Positions 1 to 11,892 of a stretch of DNA of 64,000 nt are shown here, piece after piece. Below the pieces are notes generated by a model. That model was not told the DNA's origin, searched no databases, and saw nothing but the letters and a program-made list of their open reading frames with translations. This stretch comes from Sipunculus nudus (taxonomy: Eukaryota; Annelida; Sipuncula; Golfingiida; Sipunculidae), in assembly GCA_026874595.1 (NCBI GenBank), contig CM049310.1:37337558-37401557 (forward strand), in the 5' to 3' direction. The position numbers were made by a program, and so were the translations under genes. The first letter of the stretch is position 1. Each line of letters begins with the position of its first letter.

Positions 1-210
1 AGATCGATCACCAGTACGTCCAGGCCTCTACCAATCATTTTCCGTAAATACCATCCGGCTTTATCCTGAACTCTGTCATACGACAGACCACCATAGCCTT
101 CTATGTGTACTTTGGCTTCAGTTGCAAGCAACTGTTCTGGGAATATACCCCTGGTGACACATTGTGCCTTCAGTCTTTTGAAGAAACTGTGTCCAAATAA
201 GAACACAGTT
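1..210 (-). pseudogene. SGNH-hydrolase-like ORF fragment, cut by the window edge
   Basis: A 70-codon open frame reads leftward off the window edge. It begins right after an in-frame TAA (211-213) and has no Met before the first motif. It contains a GHSF motif resembling SGNH block I (Gly-x-Ser), then EGYGGLSYDR, and reaches DVLVIDL at the edge, where block II (GTND-like) would follow. SGNH esterase domains are known as extra ORFs in Ngaro-type tyrosine-recombinase retrotransposons and in ORF1 of some CR1 LINEs, so a transposon origin is likely. The family call rests on short motifs and the catalytic Asp/His block lies outside the window. The stop upstream with no start codon suggests a broken copy or a frame entered by splicing. 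Confidence 0.45.
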
Positions 211-664
211 TACGCCTGCCAAAAGCAGGAGTTGAGGTTTGTGCATATGCCATAATACTACTTATAATAGTTAACCAACCATGCGAGACTGGGTGAGATG
301 GCTGAAGACATCTTTTAACACTCATACTAAACTTTCATCCCCGAGCTGCTTCCATCGGGGGAACCGGGAGCGACTTACCCACATAAGCTGTAATGATCTG
401 TCTATTAAAGGTATATTTTTGTTCGCCAGCTGTCTCAAAATCATAAATTTGGATCCTTTTTCTGAAATCTAATAAAACAAGAACCACCAAATTGAGAGCC
501 TAAAATCAGATCATTACAGGTACGTGTGGCTAAGTCCTCAGAACACAACCATACCAACATCCACACAAATAAGAATAAAGAAGTAAGAAGAATGTTACGG
601 TTCCTGAGAGAGGAGGGGGGGGGGTGTTGTAATGAAATGAGAATGATAATTGTTCAATATTAAG
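211..664. other. Intergenic, no gene seen
   Basis: This stretch holds no defensible coding sequence. A purine-rich run ending in ten G (about 607-623) precedes TGTTGTAATG and superficially resembles a polypurine tract plus LTR start on the plus strand, but the neighbouring retroelement reads on the minus strand, so I do not use it. No copy of the LTR at 2605-3250 is visible here. Confidence 0.5.
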
Positions 665-1493
665 TTACACAGAGGATTTAGGTAAATGATATGGATTAGA
701 GTGAATGCCTCTAGTGCTGCGCTCAGGCCGGCGAGGCCCAGGTGCAGCCAGGGAGTCAGTTGGAGTCAAGTTGGTAGGTGGGGGTCCTTGGTTGAGCAGA
801 GCGGCGGCAGGTGGCGCTGGTGAGGCACGGGGCGCATTTGGTGCCTGTCCTGGTGCATCTAAAGGTACTTCTCCATTTATAACAGGAAATACTAACATCT
901 GATCAAAATTCAAGTCCTCGTCCTCATCGCTGGAGGCAGACTCTGTGTCTGTCTCAGTGGGCAAGGACGAGTTAAAATCCAACATTTTTTCAGTGGCTGG
1001 CGGAACTGGCACCCGAGGATTTAGTGTGAGTAGTCCCCTGTTCACCCATTTGAGTGGCCCTCCCAACAAAGGCCTAATACCACAAATATTTTTATCGGGA
1101 TCGTATTTTTCTACTACAAATCTACCATGATGAAACTGATCATCAAGTTTATGCCGTCCCGTAAAATGTGTTTTTCTGAGAAGAACGTGGTCCCCAACCT
1201 GAAGCACTTGGGGAAAATGCTTTTCGGTTCCATCGGTCTTCCTCAGCTTTAAAGGGCACTTGTGTGCGTTCCATGGCTACTTTGTGGGCTTTGCTGATCA
1301 AGTCAGCTTGAGATTGGATAAAGCTAGTTTCCCAATCCCTATCCACACTGCCCAACAGATGGTCGAGCAGTATATGTGGTTCTTGGCCAAACATTAATGT
1401 GAATGGTGGGATCCCAGTTACTCTATGAGGGGTTGAATTATAAATGAATACTAAATGTGGCAGCAACTCTGGCCAGTGTTTTCTCTGGGACAT
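665..1493 (-). pseudogene. Ty3/gypsy integrase C-terminal half, frameshifted
   Basis: Two overlapping minus-strand frames (1493-1149 and 1207-665) together cover the end of a retrotransposon integrase. The first has the core-domain tail: WPELLPHLVFIYNSTPH followed by TGIPPFTLMFG, a Ty3/gypsy hallmark. The second has the C-terminal module LQVGDHVLLRK, then KLDDQFHHGRFVV, then an acidic and Pro-rich tail to a stop at 665-667. The switch between frames at roughly 1207-1260 is a frameshift, so the copy cannot make one integrase chain. The catalytic D,D-35-E residues and the zinc finger are absent because of the deletion upstream. Described as a relic only. Confidence 0.8.
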
Positions 1494-1510
1494 TGGTAGC
1501 GACTTGATTA

Positions 1511-1815
1511 ATAAACACAGGCTCTGATTTCCCCTTTCTCATCATACTGAGATATGCAGGCGCCTAAGCCCTGAAGTGAAGCATCAACTTCAATTATAAA
1601 TTCCTTCTTGTAGAAATTTGGATAACTCAGAACTGGAGCTTCCGTTAATTGTCTCTTTAAGAGAGTGAATGCATTTTGTGCCTCCTCTGCCCAATGGAAT
1701 GGTTTAGGGGGCTCCCCTGCCTTTTCAGTGGCATTATTTTAAATGGCGTATAATGGACCTGCCTTCTTAGCAGTAACAAAACAAAACTCACTTAAAGCCA
1801 GGATGAAACTTAATT
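1511..1815 (-). pseudogene. RT C-terminus / RNase H start, Ty3/gypsy remnant
   Basis: Reading the minus strand from about 1815 to 1511 gives the RT thumb-to-RNase H junction. Recognisable pieces are KKAGPLYA, PFHWAEEAQNAFTLLKRQL, TEAPVLSYPNF, and the RNase H opening FIIEVDASLQGLGA with its first catalytic Asp. An in-frame TAA interrupts it near 1740. After about 1511 the reading jumps directly to integrase sequence, so the rest of RNase H and the integrase N-terminus and catalytic core are missing. The order and strand match the integrase piece, supporting one deleted element. Confidence 0.7.
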
Positions 1816-2590
1816 TTGGTGACAATCCAACAAGACTGTCAATTTTCTAGTTTTGACCAAATTAAATGTAATTAAACCCAAAGTGAATAAATTAACCTCT
1901 GTTCTGCTGAGGAACCTTTAGTCTCAAGGTGCACACAATACTGCCTGGTATCTAAAATTACCCTAATCCTCACTGAATATATGAATATCACTTAAAAGTA
2001 TAAAACCCTGTCACTATTATCAAAAGCCTAAGCTCAGTGACAGTTAAAAAAAATAAGAAACCAAGTTAAAGTAAAAACTCTAACCACTGACACATATCAG
2101 TTACCAAAACATATGATATATAAATAATAGATAAAGAATGATAATAAAAAATGCAATGAAGATGATATATAGAAATGAGTGAACCGTCCTACCTCAGGAA
2201 GCCTGTATCACTGGAGCCACAAAATAATATATCCAAAGTGTCACAAAATTAAATAAATCCAAAAGAGTTCCGTGCAAACAGGTGTTAACGTCCCGGAATG
2301 TCCAAATCCAATATTTCTTCTTTCTTGAATTTCCTTGCTCGTCAGGTTGATGAACCGGCCCCACGCTGCCCGGGCGAATCCTTCAGAGGATGCTCTCGAC
2401 CGTGTCCGTCCGTGTCCTGCTACCACCTCGGGATATTGCCGACAGAATCACCCCAGATTTCCAGCGGGGATTCGGGTTTCTTCGTGCGGACTTATTACAA
2501 ATAGTGATCACTAGTGAAAATCAAATACATGTCCTGGATTAAATAAACTTTTCTGTTGTTGTTGTTTAATGAAACTTTAGAATCCTGCAG
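1816..2590 (-). other. Retroelement leader, non-coding
   Basis: About 775 bases lie between the primer-binding region and the first pol remnant. They hold no gag-like frame (no zinc knuckle, no long ORF), are AT-rich at the pol side and moderately GC-rich near 2340-2480. I read this as a long 5' leader whose downstream gag was lost in the same deletion that truncated RT. Confidence 0.4.
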
Positions 2591-2604
2591 GCTGCGCCAA
2601 AATC
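2591..2604 (-). other. Primer-binding region next to the LTR
   Basis: Directly inside the LTR end the minus strand reads GATTTTGGCGCAGCC. A TGG-initial stretch a few bases after an LTR ending in CA is what a tRNA 3'-end-complementary primer-binding site looks like. I cannot assign the tRNA. Confidence 0.5.
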
Positions 2605-2705
2605 TGTCGTGGCAGCTCGTGTGAGCTGTTTGTGTTCAGTGTCCCATATAAATAAATATAATGTAGTCCTCCAAAGGGGAATATCTCGTCTTTATTCCTC
2701 ATCTG

Positions 2706-2777
<72 letters not shown>

Positions 2778-3250
2778 AGGTTCACAAATTACTATATTGA
2801 TTATTCTCCAGTGATACACTCCAGTAGTTCTAGCTTACCAGTAGGCTTCAATGTGACATAGTACAGGTTCTTCTTATTCTCTGTTCTTAATATATATTAT
2901 CACCAGGTTACTTCAGCCATCAGCCCCCTCACCACTATGGTGCAGCGTCAGCATCTCATGATCTCTATTGCCAGTATTGTCGTTGCTGTCGTACCTGGCG
3001 TTGGCAGATTCTCAGTGTAATTTCCCCCCGCCTGCTACCCAGACCGGGGGTTTATAAGGTCTCTAACCCTTGCACAGGGTGGTGCAATATGCTGACCTGT
3101 TAAAAACTGATAAATCAGTAGCAAGGGCTGTTGGAGCCTGATGCAATATCAGAGCAATTAGTTCTGGTGGCCCCTTGTTTTGGTCACATGACCAGTGTCC
3201 CAGAATTTATGGCCTCAACATTTTTCTCCTAGGATTTTTTGTCCCTGACA
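2605..3250 (-). repeat. 5' LTR (646 bp)
   Basis: Read on the minus strand it starts TGTCAGGGAC and ends CACGACA, giving TGTC...GACA terminal inverted repeats. It contains a TATA box (CTTATAAA, plus positions 3051-3058) and downstream an AATAAA signal (plus 2691-2696), the order expected for U3-R-U5. A (CA)n(TA)n microsatellite has expanded inside it. No second LTR is visible in the window. Confidence 0.65.
2706..2776. repeat. (CA)n(TA)n microsatellite
   Basis: A compound CA then TA dinucleotide array of about 70 bp inside the LTR. It generates long spurious Ile/Tyr frames. Confidence 0.98.
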
Positions 3251-3618
3251 CTTATGATAAGTGACCTAGCCCTGCAATGTTCAGCATTTATATATGCTAC
3301 TAAAATGCGTACAATAAAAAGTGATTCATTGTACCGATAGGCGTAACTCAGTGCCAGCTCTTATTATATATGACTCAAAAGTAGATCGGAGAACTGTGAA
3401 ATAATTATACGGTTTGCCACCAGGTAGAAGTACCTGTTCTGAGCGTTCTGCCACAACAAGAGCAAGTTTTAACGCACTGTCAACGGGAGGAATTATACAG
3501 CTTTAACCATTTCATCGACTGGGTCATTCTTTCATGACCATCATGAATACAAGTAGGATATGTTATTCTGCTAATGATGTCGATAATGATCGAAGTTATA
3601 TAATAATATTTCGATTTG

Positions 3619-3936
3619 TGCTTCTGTGTTCACGGGATTAAGGACAGATGTCTGGAGATCGTAAATTCAAATCTCAGCCATGGAGAGATGACATGTTTCA
3701 CGGTCGGTCCTAACCCTGGCTGAGAGCTCCGCCGACTTAACGAGAAGGATCTGTTATGACGCAGCAAAGGGGTGGATTACAAAGCCAGAACCAGCAGGTA
3801 CGGTGGACACCGAGCCTGGGTGACACCAGGATATAGAGTGCACTGCCATGTCAGGTAATTCCAAACCGAAATGGAATTATGCAGGTGAATATCCTAATAG
3901 GTAAAGCGTTAGGTTAATCAGAGCTCCATAAAAAAT
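3619..3936 (+). mobile_element. tRNA-derived SINE, diverged copy
   Basis: The head (CTTCTGTG..., then a degenerate B box around 3668-3680, AAATTCAAATCTC) and the tail block CACTGCCATGTCAGGTAATT...AAACCGAAATGGAA align with the better preserved SINE at 37483-37891. It ends near an A-run at 3930-3936. It is the most diverged of three copies and therefore probably the oldest. Confidence 0.65.
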
Positions 3937-6900
3937 CTTTTAAAACTTTATATATAAACCTCATCATATATCATGACATCCACCTGTGACTACTTTAAAT
4001 TCTACATAAATGTAAACCGATAGCCAGAGGTCGTATCCACTCAAAACGAACCTCTTCCAGTTGGGCACTGTGGGATGGCCGGGACAATACCGCCCTCACC
4101 TGCCAAACTTTAAAATGGAAATTCTTTAAAATTTCAAGAAAAACATCTTCAGTTTATAATTCACCCTCGTATGCTTACACAATATTACTTATTCCTGACT
4201 ACAAAAACACTCATGTATATATGTAATTTGCCCTTGAATCAAGTCTTATCGTCAACTCAACTATGAAGAGTCTAAAAGCCCTCTTTATACAAATAATTAT
4301 AAAAGGAATAGGTTGTAAAAATCATATACTATGACCTTAAGTTATAAAACGACCGATGATCGATTATTAATCGATTACTTTATGTACCCTATAAACTTAC
4401 CATGAAATATTTTGTAGAGTAGTATACCTTCTTATATTTTATAAAATACAAACCGGGTAAATTCAGTGTAACTTATACATCAGACTTATATAAACCACGC
4501 CAATTTAGGTTATGGCCGGGTTGTTGACACTTATTCGTTTGAAAAGGTTGACTTTTAGTGCCGTTCATTGTTTTGTGCCCCGTCTATCTCATATTTCTGA
4601 AAGAGTTAGAATACTTTATGGCAGGATAATATGATTTGTTCGGATGTGCATACATCATCGTTTATGATCGATTATGCAGAAATTTATCGATTAAATCGAT
4701 TATGAAAAAAAAACGACCAACTATCGATATAATCAATTAAATTGGCACAACAGAAGTATAACCCTTTGGGATCTCTTTGAAGTTAGTTCCTAACTGAGTT
4801 GTAATAACAAGATGTGATGTTAAGTTTTTCGTCTATCATGAAAAGCGACTAAACATGATAAAGCTTATTTGAAGCTGGTGTTGATTACACATTTTGGCAC
4901 TGTTAACACCTCCAATTTCAGTCTCAGTGCTGTAATTGCCCATAACCGCGTAATATTCAGGTAAGCATTACGCTGCGAATCATGGAGAAACACAAGATTC
5001 TTGTTAAACTTCTTATCATACTCAGTATTCGGACAGTAATACTGCAATAACATTTCTGAAACTTAAGTAGATGTGCTTTAAACACGCCGCATTTCTTTGT
5101 TAAACACAAATATCCATTTACATAAACAGTATAATTATATCCTTTGGCAATAGTTGAAATGTAGGGCTGAATGTTTTACCACACTTCATAAGTCTGGATG
5201 ATTACGCCTGGAAGAACTGGGGGGGGGGGGGGGGGCATTGAAAGACCCCATATATATCCACCATTAATCATTACTTTTTGAGTTTTCTTGCATTTACCGA
5301 ATGTGATATTTCTCCTTGAGTACAGATACAAAGACCGTGTCCCTTTTACATGTATTGAAGTGTTGTTAATTGCGGCATGTCATCTGTTAAGACTTCATAG
5401 GTCTCGTTATGAACATCTCTTTGTGTCAATGTTTCCTGCAGTGAATTAAATACGATTACGCCAAATGCACTATTCTGCTTAATAATTGCTCTTGAATGTT
5501 TAACTTTTAAAAATAAGTCGATATGAAGCAACAACCTGTGGGAGGCGAGTGTTCCTTTGTAGGAGAAGAAACGGATGTAATGGTATTAGAAACGTTACAA
5601 CTATGTTATATATTTAAGCTATTAGCATAAAAAAGACTGAAGACATTAATATTAATTGATATATCTAATTCACTTAAAAATACAATGTATGCAATACGGA
5701 AAAATGTTTATGGTTAATATAAATATTTATATGGAAATGAAACATACAGTTTTACAAGCCGTACTTTAAACGATAAGGAATATTTTAATTATAGCTTCCC
5801 CAGGCAGCAATTTATGTTTCCCCTAAGCTCTTTGATTGGTTTGTCTGTTAGCTACATTTATGGACTGATTTTTATTAAGGCGTGGTTAAAACCAATGGAA
5901 CAGTCCATTAATTGTTTAGATAGGGATTTCATTAATTAGGTTAATATATCTTATCCATATAAGTGCATTAGTAATATTTCAGCATATTAAAGGAGATTCA
6001 GAGAATTAAAACCGTCTGTTATGCTGAATTTTCTTTATAAATTAAAGCGCATTTCATTAGATTTTCGCATGATATTGGGCCTGTAGAAATGCAATCAATA
6101 TTTGGTATTAGTTTCAAAGTGGATAATCTTAATTGTAAGACGGGAACTTGTTTAATTCAGTAGTTCTGTATCACACTACAATATATTTTCGTACAAGGTA
6201 TCCAAACCATGAGTCTATGTCGTGTATATATAACCATGTTTTCCAATTGATGATCATCAAAATAAACGACAAAGTAAGCATGGTTAAGCTTTTTTTTTTT
6301 TTACCAAATTACATAAGGCTTTCTTTTATGGTCTAGCGTGGTGGGATCATAACCAATCAGAAACACGTTATGTGGAAGGATTGAAACTTGTTTTCAATAT
6401 TATTCCTGATATTTATGGTACTACATGAGGCGTTTCGAACAAAAACATAACAATGGTACGTAAAACATACTGAAACCATATTACCAGTTAAACATCCTAC
6501 CCTTTAAAGGTTAGATTTTACATAATACACAAACAGGAAAAAAAGAGAAATTTTATTGAAAAAAAAGAAATCTGCATTCTAATGAATGCAAACCTCCGCT
6601 ATTCACTTAATCGATCATATTTCTATTTTAATGCATGCATTAGTGAATGTACATTTGTGAATATTCCTTGATGTCGTTCCTGTATCCGGATGAAAAAACG
6701 GATCAAAACCACCATCTAATCGATTTTTCATTGGTCTATTCTCGAAATGCCCTAAAGATTTTATGAGATGCCGTTCATGACTGCATGATTTATTTTGTGA
6801 ACAACACGCACAAATTAATTAAAGGGGCCCAATATCCTATAAAGCATATTGAGTTAACACAAAAATAGCTTCTTCATTTTAAAATAAATCTGTGCCTGCC

Positions 6901-8496
6901 AAAATATTGCCTTGAAACCGTTTGCTTACTCCTGTAAACAAGTGTTAAAAACAGTGAACCGGGCGCGATCGCAGATGTCAACATAAAAAAGTGCGTCGGG
7001 CCGTGTGCTGCGCGGAGCCACAACACGTGCCAATCAGGAGATGCCCTGACTGACTTGGCTCAAAACTGTAATACATGTTCCCGCTGGCTAAAACACGGCG
7101 TGTTGCCCATTTCAATCTCCGGTCACACGGCCTTGTCATGGTAAACAGACGGTGGTAACCAAAACGCAGGGCTATAATGTGTCAAACGGTCGTGTGCGAG
7201 GAAATGAGACTGTGTGCTGGAATGGTTTTGCTGGGAAACTTTTGCATAAAGCAAAACCGCACTGATAGTGTGAAAGAATAGGAATGATTTTGCTCCTAAT
7301 TATGTCCCTTTAAGATCTTTCTTGTACTCCCAATACAAACCCTACCTCACAATAACAGTACCTGTAATTTCTATTTGACAACTATGTGAATTAGCGGTGC
7401 ATTATTAGAGAAAAACGAACAAGAAAATTTAAAGATGAAAACAAACAGCATTCCATTTGCAAAGCGACCAGCACTTTATTAATCATAAATAATACAACAT
7501 TATTTGTAATAATCAATGAAAGTTTTTCCGATATTAGGACAAGTATAAACTATAAATACTAAGATCAACTTTTCTTGATTTAATTCGCTTTATTTCGCTA
7601 TATATAATATTAAGTAATGCAAATAAAAAAAATGAAACGCATTTATAAAATCAGCGAATTACAAATTATTTCTAATTTGAAAAAATATCGGTAAAATAAA
7701 AATCAATTTCATATGATATCTGCATTTTATTTAAAATCGACATTGATATGATTAGAATAAGCTAATCCAGTATTCTAATCATTTAAATCATCAAGCCATT
7801 CTAAAATACTACAAGTCTTTGCAGAATTTCGTTAAAGTCCTTGCCAGTTCGACACATGATGTCACATAGCAAGACTTTGTACACGCTTCCCGCGGGAATT
7901 TTCAGGAATCATGCGAGATTTTAGCCACCGATCTACAGCAGCGAGATTTGCAGACTAGATACATAGGTCATTGACGTGCACAATTGCATTTAATTTGGAT
8001 AAACGAAATCTGTTGTGGCGTAGAAAGCACTTTTGTGTAAATTTTAGAATAAATTAAAATGAAATTACATTAAATTAGATTAAAGCAGGAGATATTTAAA
8101 TTACACAAAAGAATACTCGAGCGGGCGAGGAGAGGGTGGTCAAAGTTCATTCCACTGTGATCAAACGTTTACAAAAGTGAGTTTCTCAAATCACAGAAAA
8201 AAACAAAGCTCTCATCTTAAAAAAGAAGCAAAAGACAATTTGTAATGACCTAAATATTTCTGTTAACCCAATCACCTAAACTTCTTACTCTACATGAGCA
8301 ATTCTTAGACAGACTTCCAATGGTTAAGTATAAATAAAATGCCCTTATTAACAGGAAATTACCACATTTTTGCCAATATTAAATGGAATTTCAGAAGATA
8401 TGGAACCTATAGGTTGTTGGTTACATACGCCCATCCTCCCCCCGCCCGGCTTTCTACGCCAGTGTCAAACGAAATTGAACAGATACTATGTGTTTT
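3937..8496. other. AT-rich intergenic DNA, no gene
   Basis: I found no coding exon, RNA gene or recognisable transposon. A G-run of about 17 is at 5219-5235. Repeated ATCGATTA-type stretches occur near 4355-4380 and 4660-4700. A GC-rich island at about 6955-7260 and a smaller one near 7885-7930 stand out from the background but have no long frame; they could be regulatory. Confidence 0.6.
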
Positions 8497-8674
8497 CTAA
8501 CGGAACGGTTGAGTCACGCTCTTGACCAAAGTCTTGAAGACACTAATGACTGTGATGAACATGCTGCTAGGTTTACTAGCTTGACTTGTCGGTGGACTGG
8601 CAATGATATCCTGGCTTGTAGAAACGCATCTGTTTCCTGATCGGACGTAACCAAAGCAACACTCCGAACAATAT
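8497..8674 (-). pseudogene. Possible Cys-rich terminal exon (weak)
   Basis: On the minus strand an acceptor-like TTTGTTGCAG is followed by an open frame beginning YCSECCFGYVRSGNRCV and ending at TAG (8497-8499). The CC-x-GY-x-R-x-G-x-C spacing recalls the end of EMI or EGF-like modules in multi-EGF receptors. The C-terminal part (SKPSSMFITVISVFKTL) is not recognisable. No partner exons are seen upstream to 9140, so it could be an orphaned fragment or chance. Confidence 0.25.
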
Positions 8675-8739
8675 CTGCAACAAATCATTCGTGTAATAGG
8701 ACTTCTCTCACAGATAAAAACAAGGGACCCATGGGTCAC

Positions 8740-10513
8740 GGCGCTCAGCTGATCGTGATTTGACTATAAATGTTTCTCCACTGTGATACTATATCGAGTC
8801 GATAAAGCTTATGAATATCATGTACATGTTGGGCTATTATAAAGGAATGTAATGTAATATGTGAGTAAATGATAAATGAAATTTCCTGACTGATGGATAA
8901 ATAGAGTCAAATAAAGTGGTTTATTTTTTATTCATTTAGGAGGGGTTGAAAATTGTGATATATTTGAGGAAATATGAATGCAATGACAGCAGTAATAAGC
9001 AGTAGTAGAATGATGATAAGGCTATTTGTTGAAGGATCTAAAGTGTATGGTAGTCTGCAAGCGTTCAATTTGACAGATATGATGTTATGATTAACTATGC
9101 TGATGAAGTGATTTATGAATATGTGACTGTATGACACAATATCTCTTTAGTCTTGACAAGGTACATTATTGTGATGCCCACTATGTCTACATATTACACA
9201 ATACTGACATAATTTCTGGCATGTACATAGGTACCTATGGACGAATAGTTATACAAAATATTAAAGTATGAATGTATCTGATTCATCTTGTTCTTGCTTA
9301 CTGAGGCTGACTTTGGGATGGGGTTCGGAGAAGGGAAAAGTGAGGGCAGCACGAAGGTGGATGTAGAAATATTCTATTGTAATGTTTTTCATTTATATAA
9401 GAATATGAAAAGCTAAGAGGAAAGGGGCCCTCCTACTTGGTTATAGTAAAGTTCTAAATATATGATTGCAAACTAATACTCTGACAAGACTGTCATGAAG
9501 AAAAGCAGTAAAAGTTTTGAGATACTGTGTTGCATACGGAAATTTACAGATGGACAGGCAAGTGGACAGAATGTACTAATACCTTTATTTCACTTTCAAA
9601 AGAATAATGCATTTAAGTTTATATATAATCCTATTTTTTTAAGCAGATCCACTTTTTCCATTTAGAAGTTTTTATCTGAATCATTTTTTTATTTACAGGT
9701 TTATAAATTTTTAATTAAAAAACCTGAAAATATAAGTTAAAATATTAGAATTGTTGCAAAAGTTGCAATCATTATATATACAGAGTAAAAAAATTGGGTC
9801 ATATTATGCATACACATATATTTTATTATTTTTAAATCATAAATGTTTAAGCTGATTTTAAAAGAAAATAATGCCACAACATGGCATCTACAAGAATATT
9901 CCTTGAATCACTATTAAAAAGTGTTGCATATTGGAGTTTTCAGGACATGCTTAATTTTATTCACCAAAATAAAATAAAAGTAAATTTGATAAAATAAAAC
10001 ATCTTTTCAAATAAAGTATACACACTGTTGGTTGAATGAGGGACAAACAATATCTAATTACTATCCCAGTTTTAATTAATTACTGGAATTAATAGTCAAT
10101 TTCACACCTGGTGAAGTTTTTACTCTTCTGTAAGGAATTACTTATCTCATGAACATCCACACTTTCACAGCAATACATTACTTTGTGGACACAATTAAAT
10201 GTACACTTTAATCATTCTAACCCTGGTGGTTCAATACAAAATCTAAAATGTAGCATGTCCAAGAATAAAATAAAATACAGAAAAATCATAACATTCATCT
10301 AGTTTATGCACCACCTGGGGGGGGGGGGGGGGGATAAGTGCAGGGCGAGGGGAAGCCTGCTAGTAGTGGCCAAGCTAGGCCAAGGTAAGCTGCCTGGGGT
10401 GGGTTACATAATTCAAGTGAAGGCTGTACTACTAGGTGGGCTAGATGTAAACAACACTTGACATGGTGTATGAAAACATGAATAAAAGCTATTCATTCCA
10501 ATCAATTTCTTTT
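8740..10513. other. Intergenic, repeat fragments only
   Basis: AT-rich. About 9190-9290 matches part of the tandem repeat at 10.5-11.9 kb (ACTGACATAATTTCTGGCATG). A 17-base G-run lies at about 10317-10333, followed by a GC-richer patch to 10450. No gene is seen. Confidence 0.6.
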
Positions 10514-11892
10514 GAAAGTTCAGATTTTAAAAGATTAAATCCTTATGCATATATGCTGGGAAAATTGAATCAACAGTGCCAAAGTTGGACAAAATTTAAG
10601 GTATTGATTTTTTATTTATGCTAATAACTTGAAAAATTTGCGAAATTCAGATCTAATTTTGGGTAAACAATTGAATCTTGATTAAATAAAGTTATATTCC
10701 TGAAAAAAGGTCTCTAGGTTCAGCAATTCTCATGTGAATAAATATATTTCCTGATTTTTAAAAAAAAATTGCATTATGTTTTGGCCCATAACTTTAAAAT
10801 AATACCCAATACTGACCTAATTTTTGGTATGTTCATAGAAAATGTATAAAAGAATGTGAATACTAAATACGATCAAAAACAGATCAGTGGTTTTGATATT
10901 AGGCAGCCTTGAAGTGTAACAATGGCTTCTTTTTATGGAAAACGGAGTTTTTTCCTTAATATCTCAAAGGAACAAAGTCCTAATGACCCAATTTTCGGTA
11001 TGGTAGGAGATTTTGGGGACATCTAAAATTATGTCAACAGCCTGGGGAGCATAGAGATGTGCACTGAATGACCTACAGTCATCAAAGTGGACTGATTGAC
11101 AATGTAAGGGAATACAACAAGAGCCTCCAAAAAAATTCAATAACTAGCCTAATTTTGCAGCTTTTATTTTCGAATTTCAGATTTTAACAGATTAAATCCT
11201 TATGTATACATGGTGTGAAAATTAAATCCACAGTACTTACAGGAAAAAAACGTGCCGTGGCCAAAGTTGGGCAAAATTTAAGGTACCAATTTTAAATTTT
11301 TGCCAATATTTAAAAAAATTTAACAAATTTTGATCTAATTTTTGGTATACAATTAAATTTTGATTAATTAAAGTTGTATTACTGGAAAAAAGTCCCTACC
11401 TTTAACACTTTTGGTCTTAAGTGACCAAATATCTTCCTGATTTTTTTACAAAGTCCATTATGTTTGGGCCCATAACTTTTTTAAATTATATAATACTGAC
11501 TCAATATCTGGCATGTACATAGGAACTTTATATGGGGAAATATTTGTGGTAAATATGAAGAAAACCAGATGAGTGGTTTTGATATTAGGCAGTCCTGAAG
11601 TGTGAAAATAGATTTCTAATAAAAAATTGAGGTTTTTCCTTAATATCTCAAAGGAACGAAGTCCTATTGACCCAATTTTTGGCATGGTAGGAGATTATGG
11701 GGACATCTAACTGTATGCCGAAATTCAGATTCGTAGGTCCAACGGTGTCGAAACGTGCCAGTCTTACGGACGGACATCCAGACGGACAGACAGACAGACG
11801 GACGGACGGACGGACGGACAGACAGACGGACGGACGGACGACGGACAATGGACCATGACTATAGCTCAGATGACTTATAGTCAGCTGAGCTA
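10514..11892 (+). repeat. Diverged ~650-bp tandem repeat ending in CGGAC tract and hairpin
   Basis: Two units in the same direction (about 10514-11165 and 11170-11760) share blocks such as CAGATTTTAA(A/C)AGATTAAATCCTTATG, TTTGATATTAGGCAG and CTTAATATCTCAAAGGAAC. The second unit ends in an imperfect (GGAC/GACA)n array (about 11773-11845) and then a 31-nt imperfect inverted repeat, TAGCTCAGATGACT...GTCAGCTGAGCTA (11862-11892), followed by A's. The same terminal hairpin occurs at 44877 and 62648. Element class unknown. Confidence 0.7.

Larger units (their letters stand above)
665..3250 (-). mobile_element. Internally deleted Ty3/gypsy LTR retrotransposon
   Basis: On the minus strand the order is 5' LTR (3250-2605), primer-binding region, leader without gag, RT/RNase H remnant and integrase remnant. 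Missing are gag, protease, most of RT, the integrase core and a recognisable 3' LTR. The five bases flanking the LTR differ on its two sides and the inner side carries a PBS-like sequence, so the LTR is not a solo LTR. Whether LTR and pol pieces came from one insertion is an inference from strand and order. The copy is dead. Confidence 0.65.

Noticed and set aside
601-640. Polypurine tract plus LTR start on the plus strand
   Set aside because: The only retroelement coding sequence nearby is on the opposite strand, and no matching LTR was found.
2577-2819. 80- and 63-codon frames over the CA/TA array
   Set aside because: They are translations of a dinucleotide microsatellite within the LTR.
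8928-9137. Minus-strand frame with a hydrophobic run (SLIIILLLLITAVIAFIF)
   Set aside because: Could be a membrane segment, but it lies on the wrong side of the Cys-rich exon to be its continuation and has no other support.
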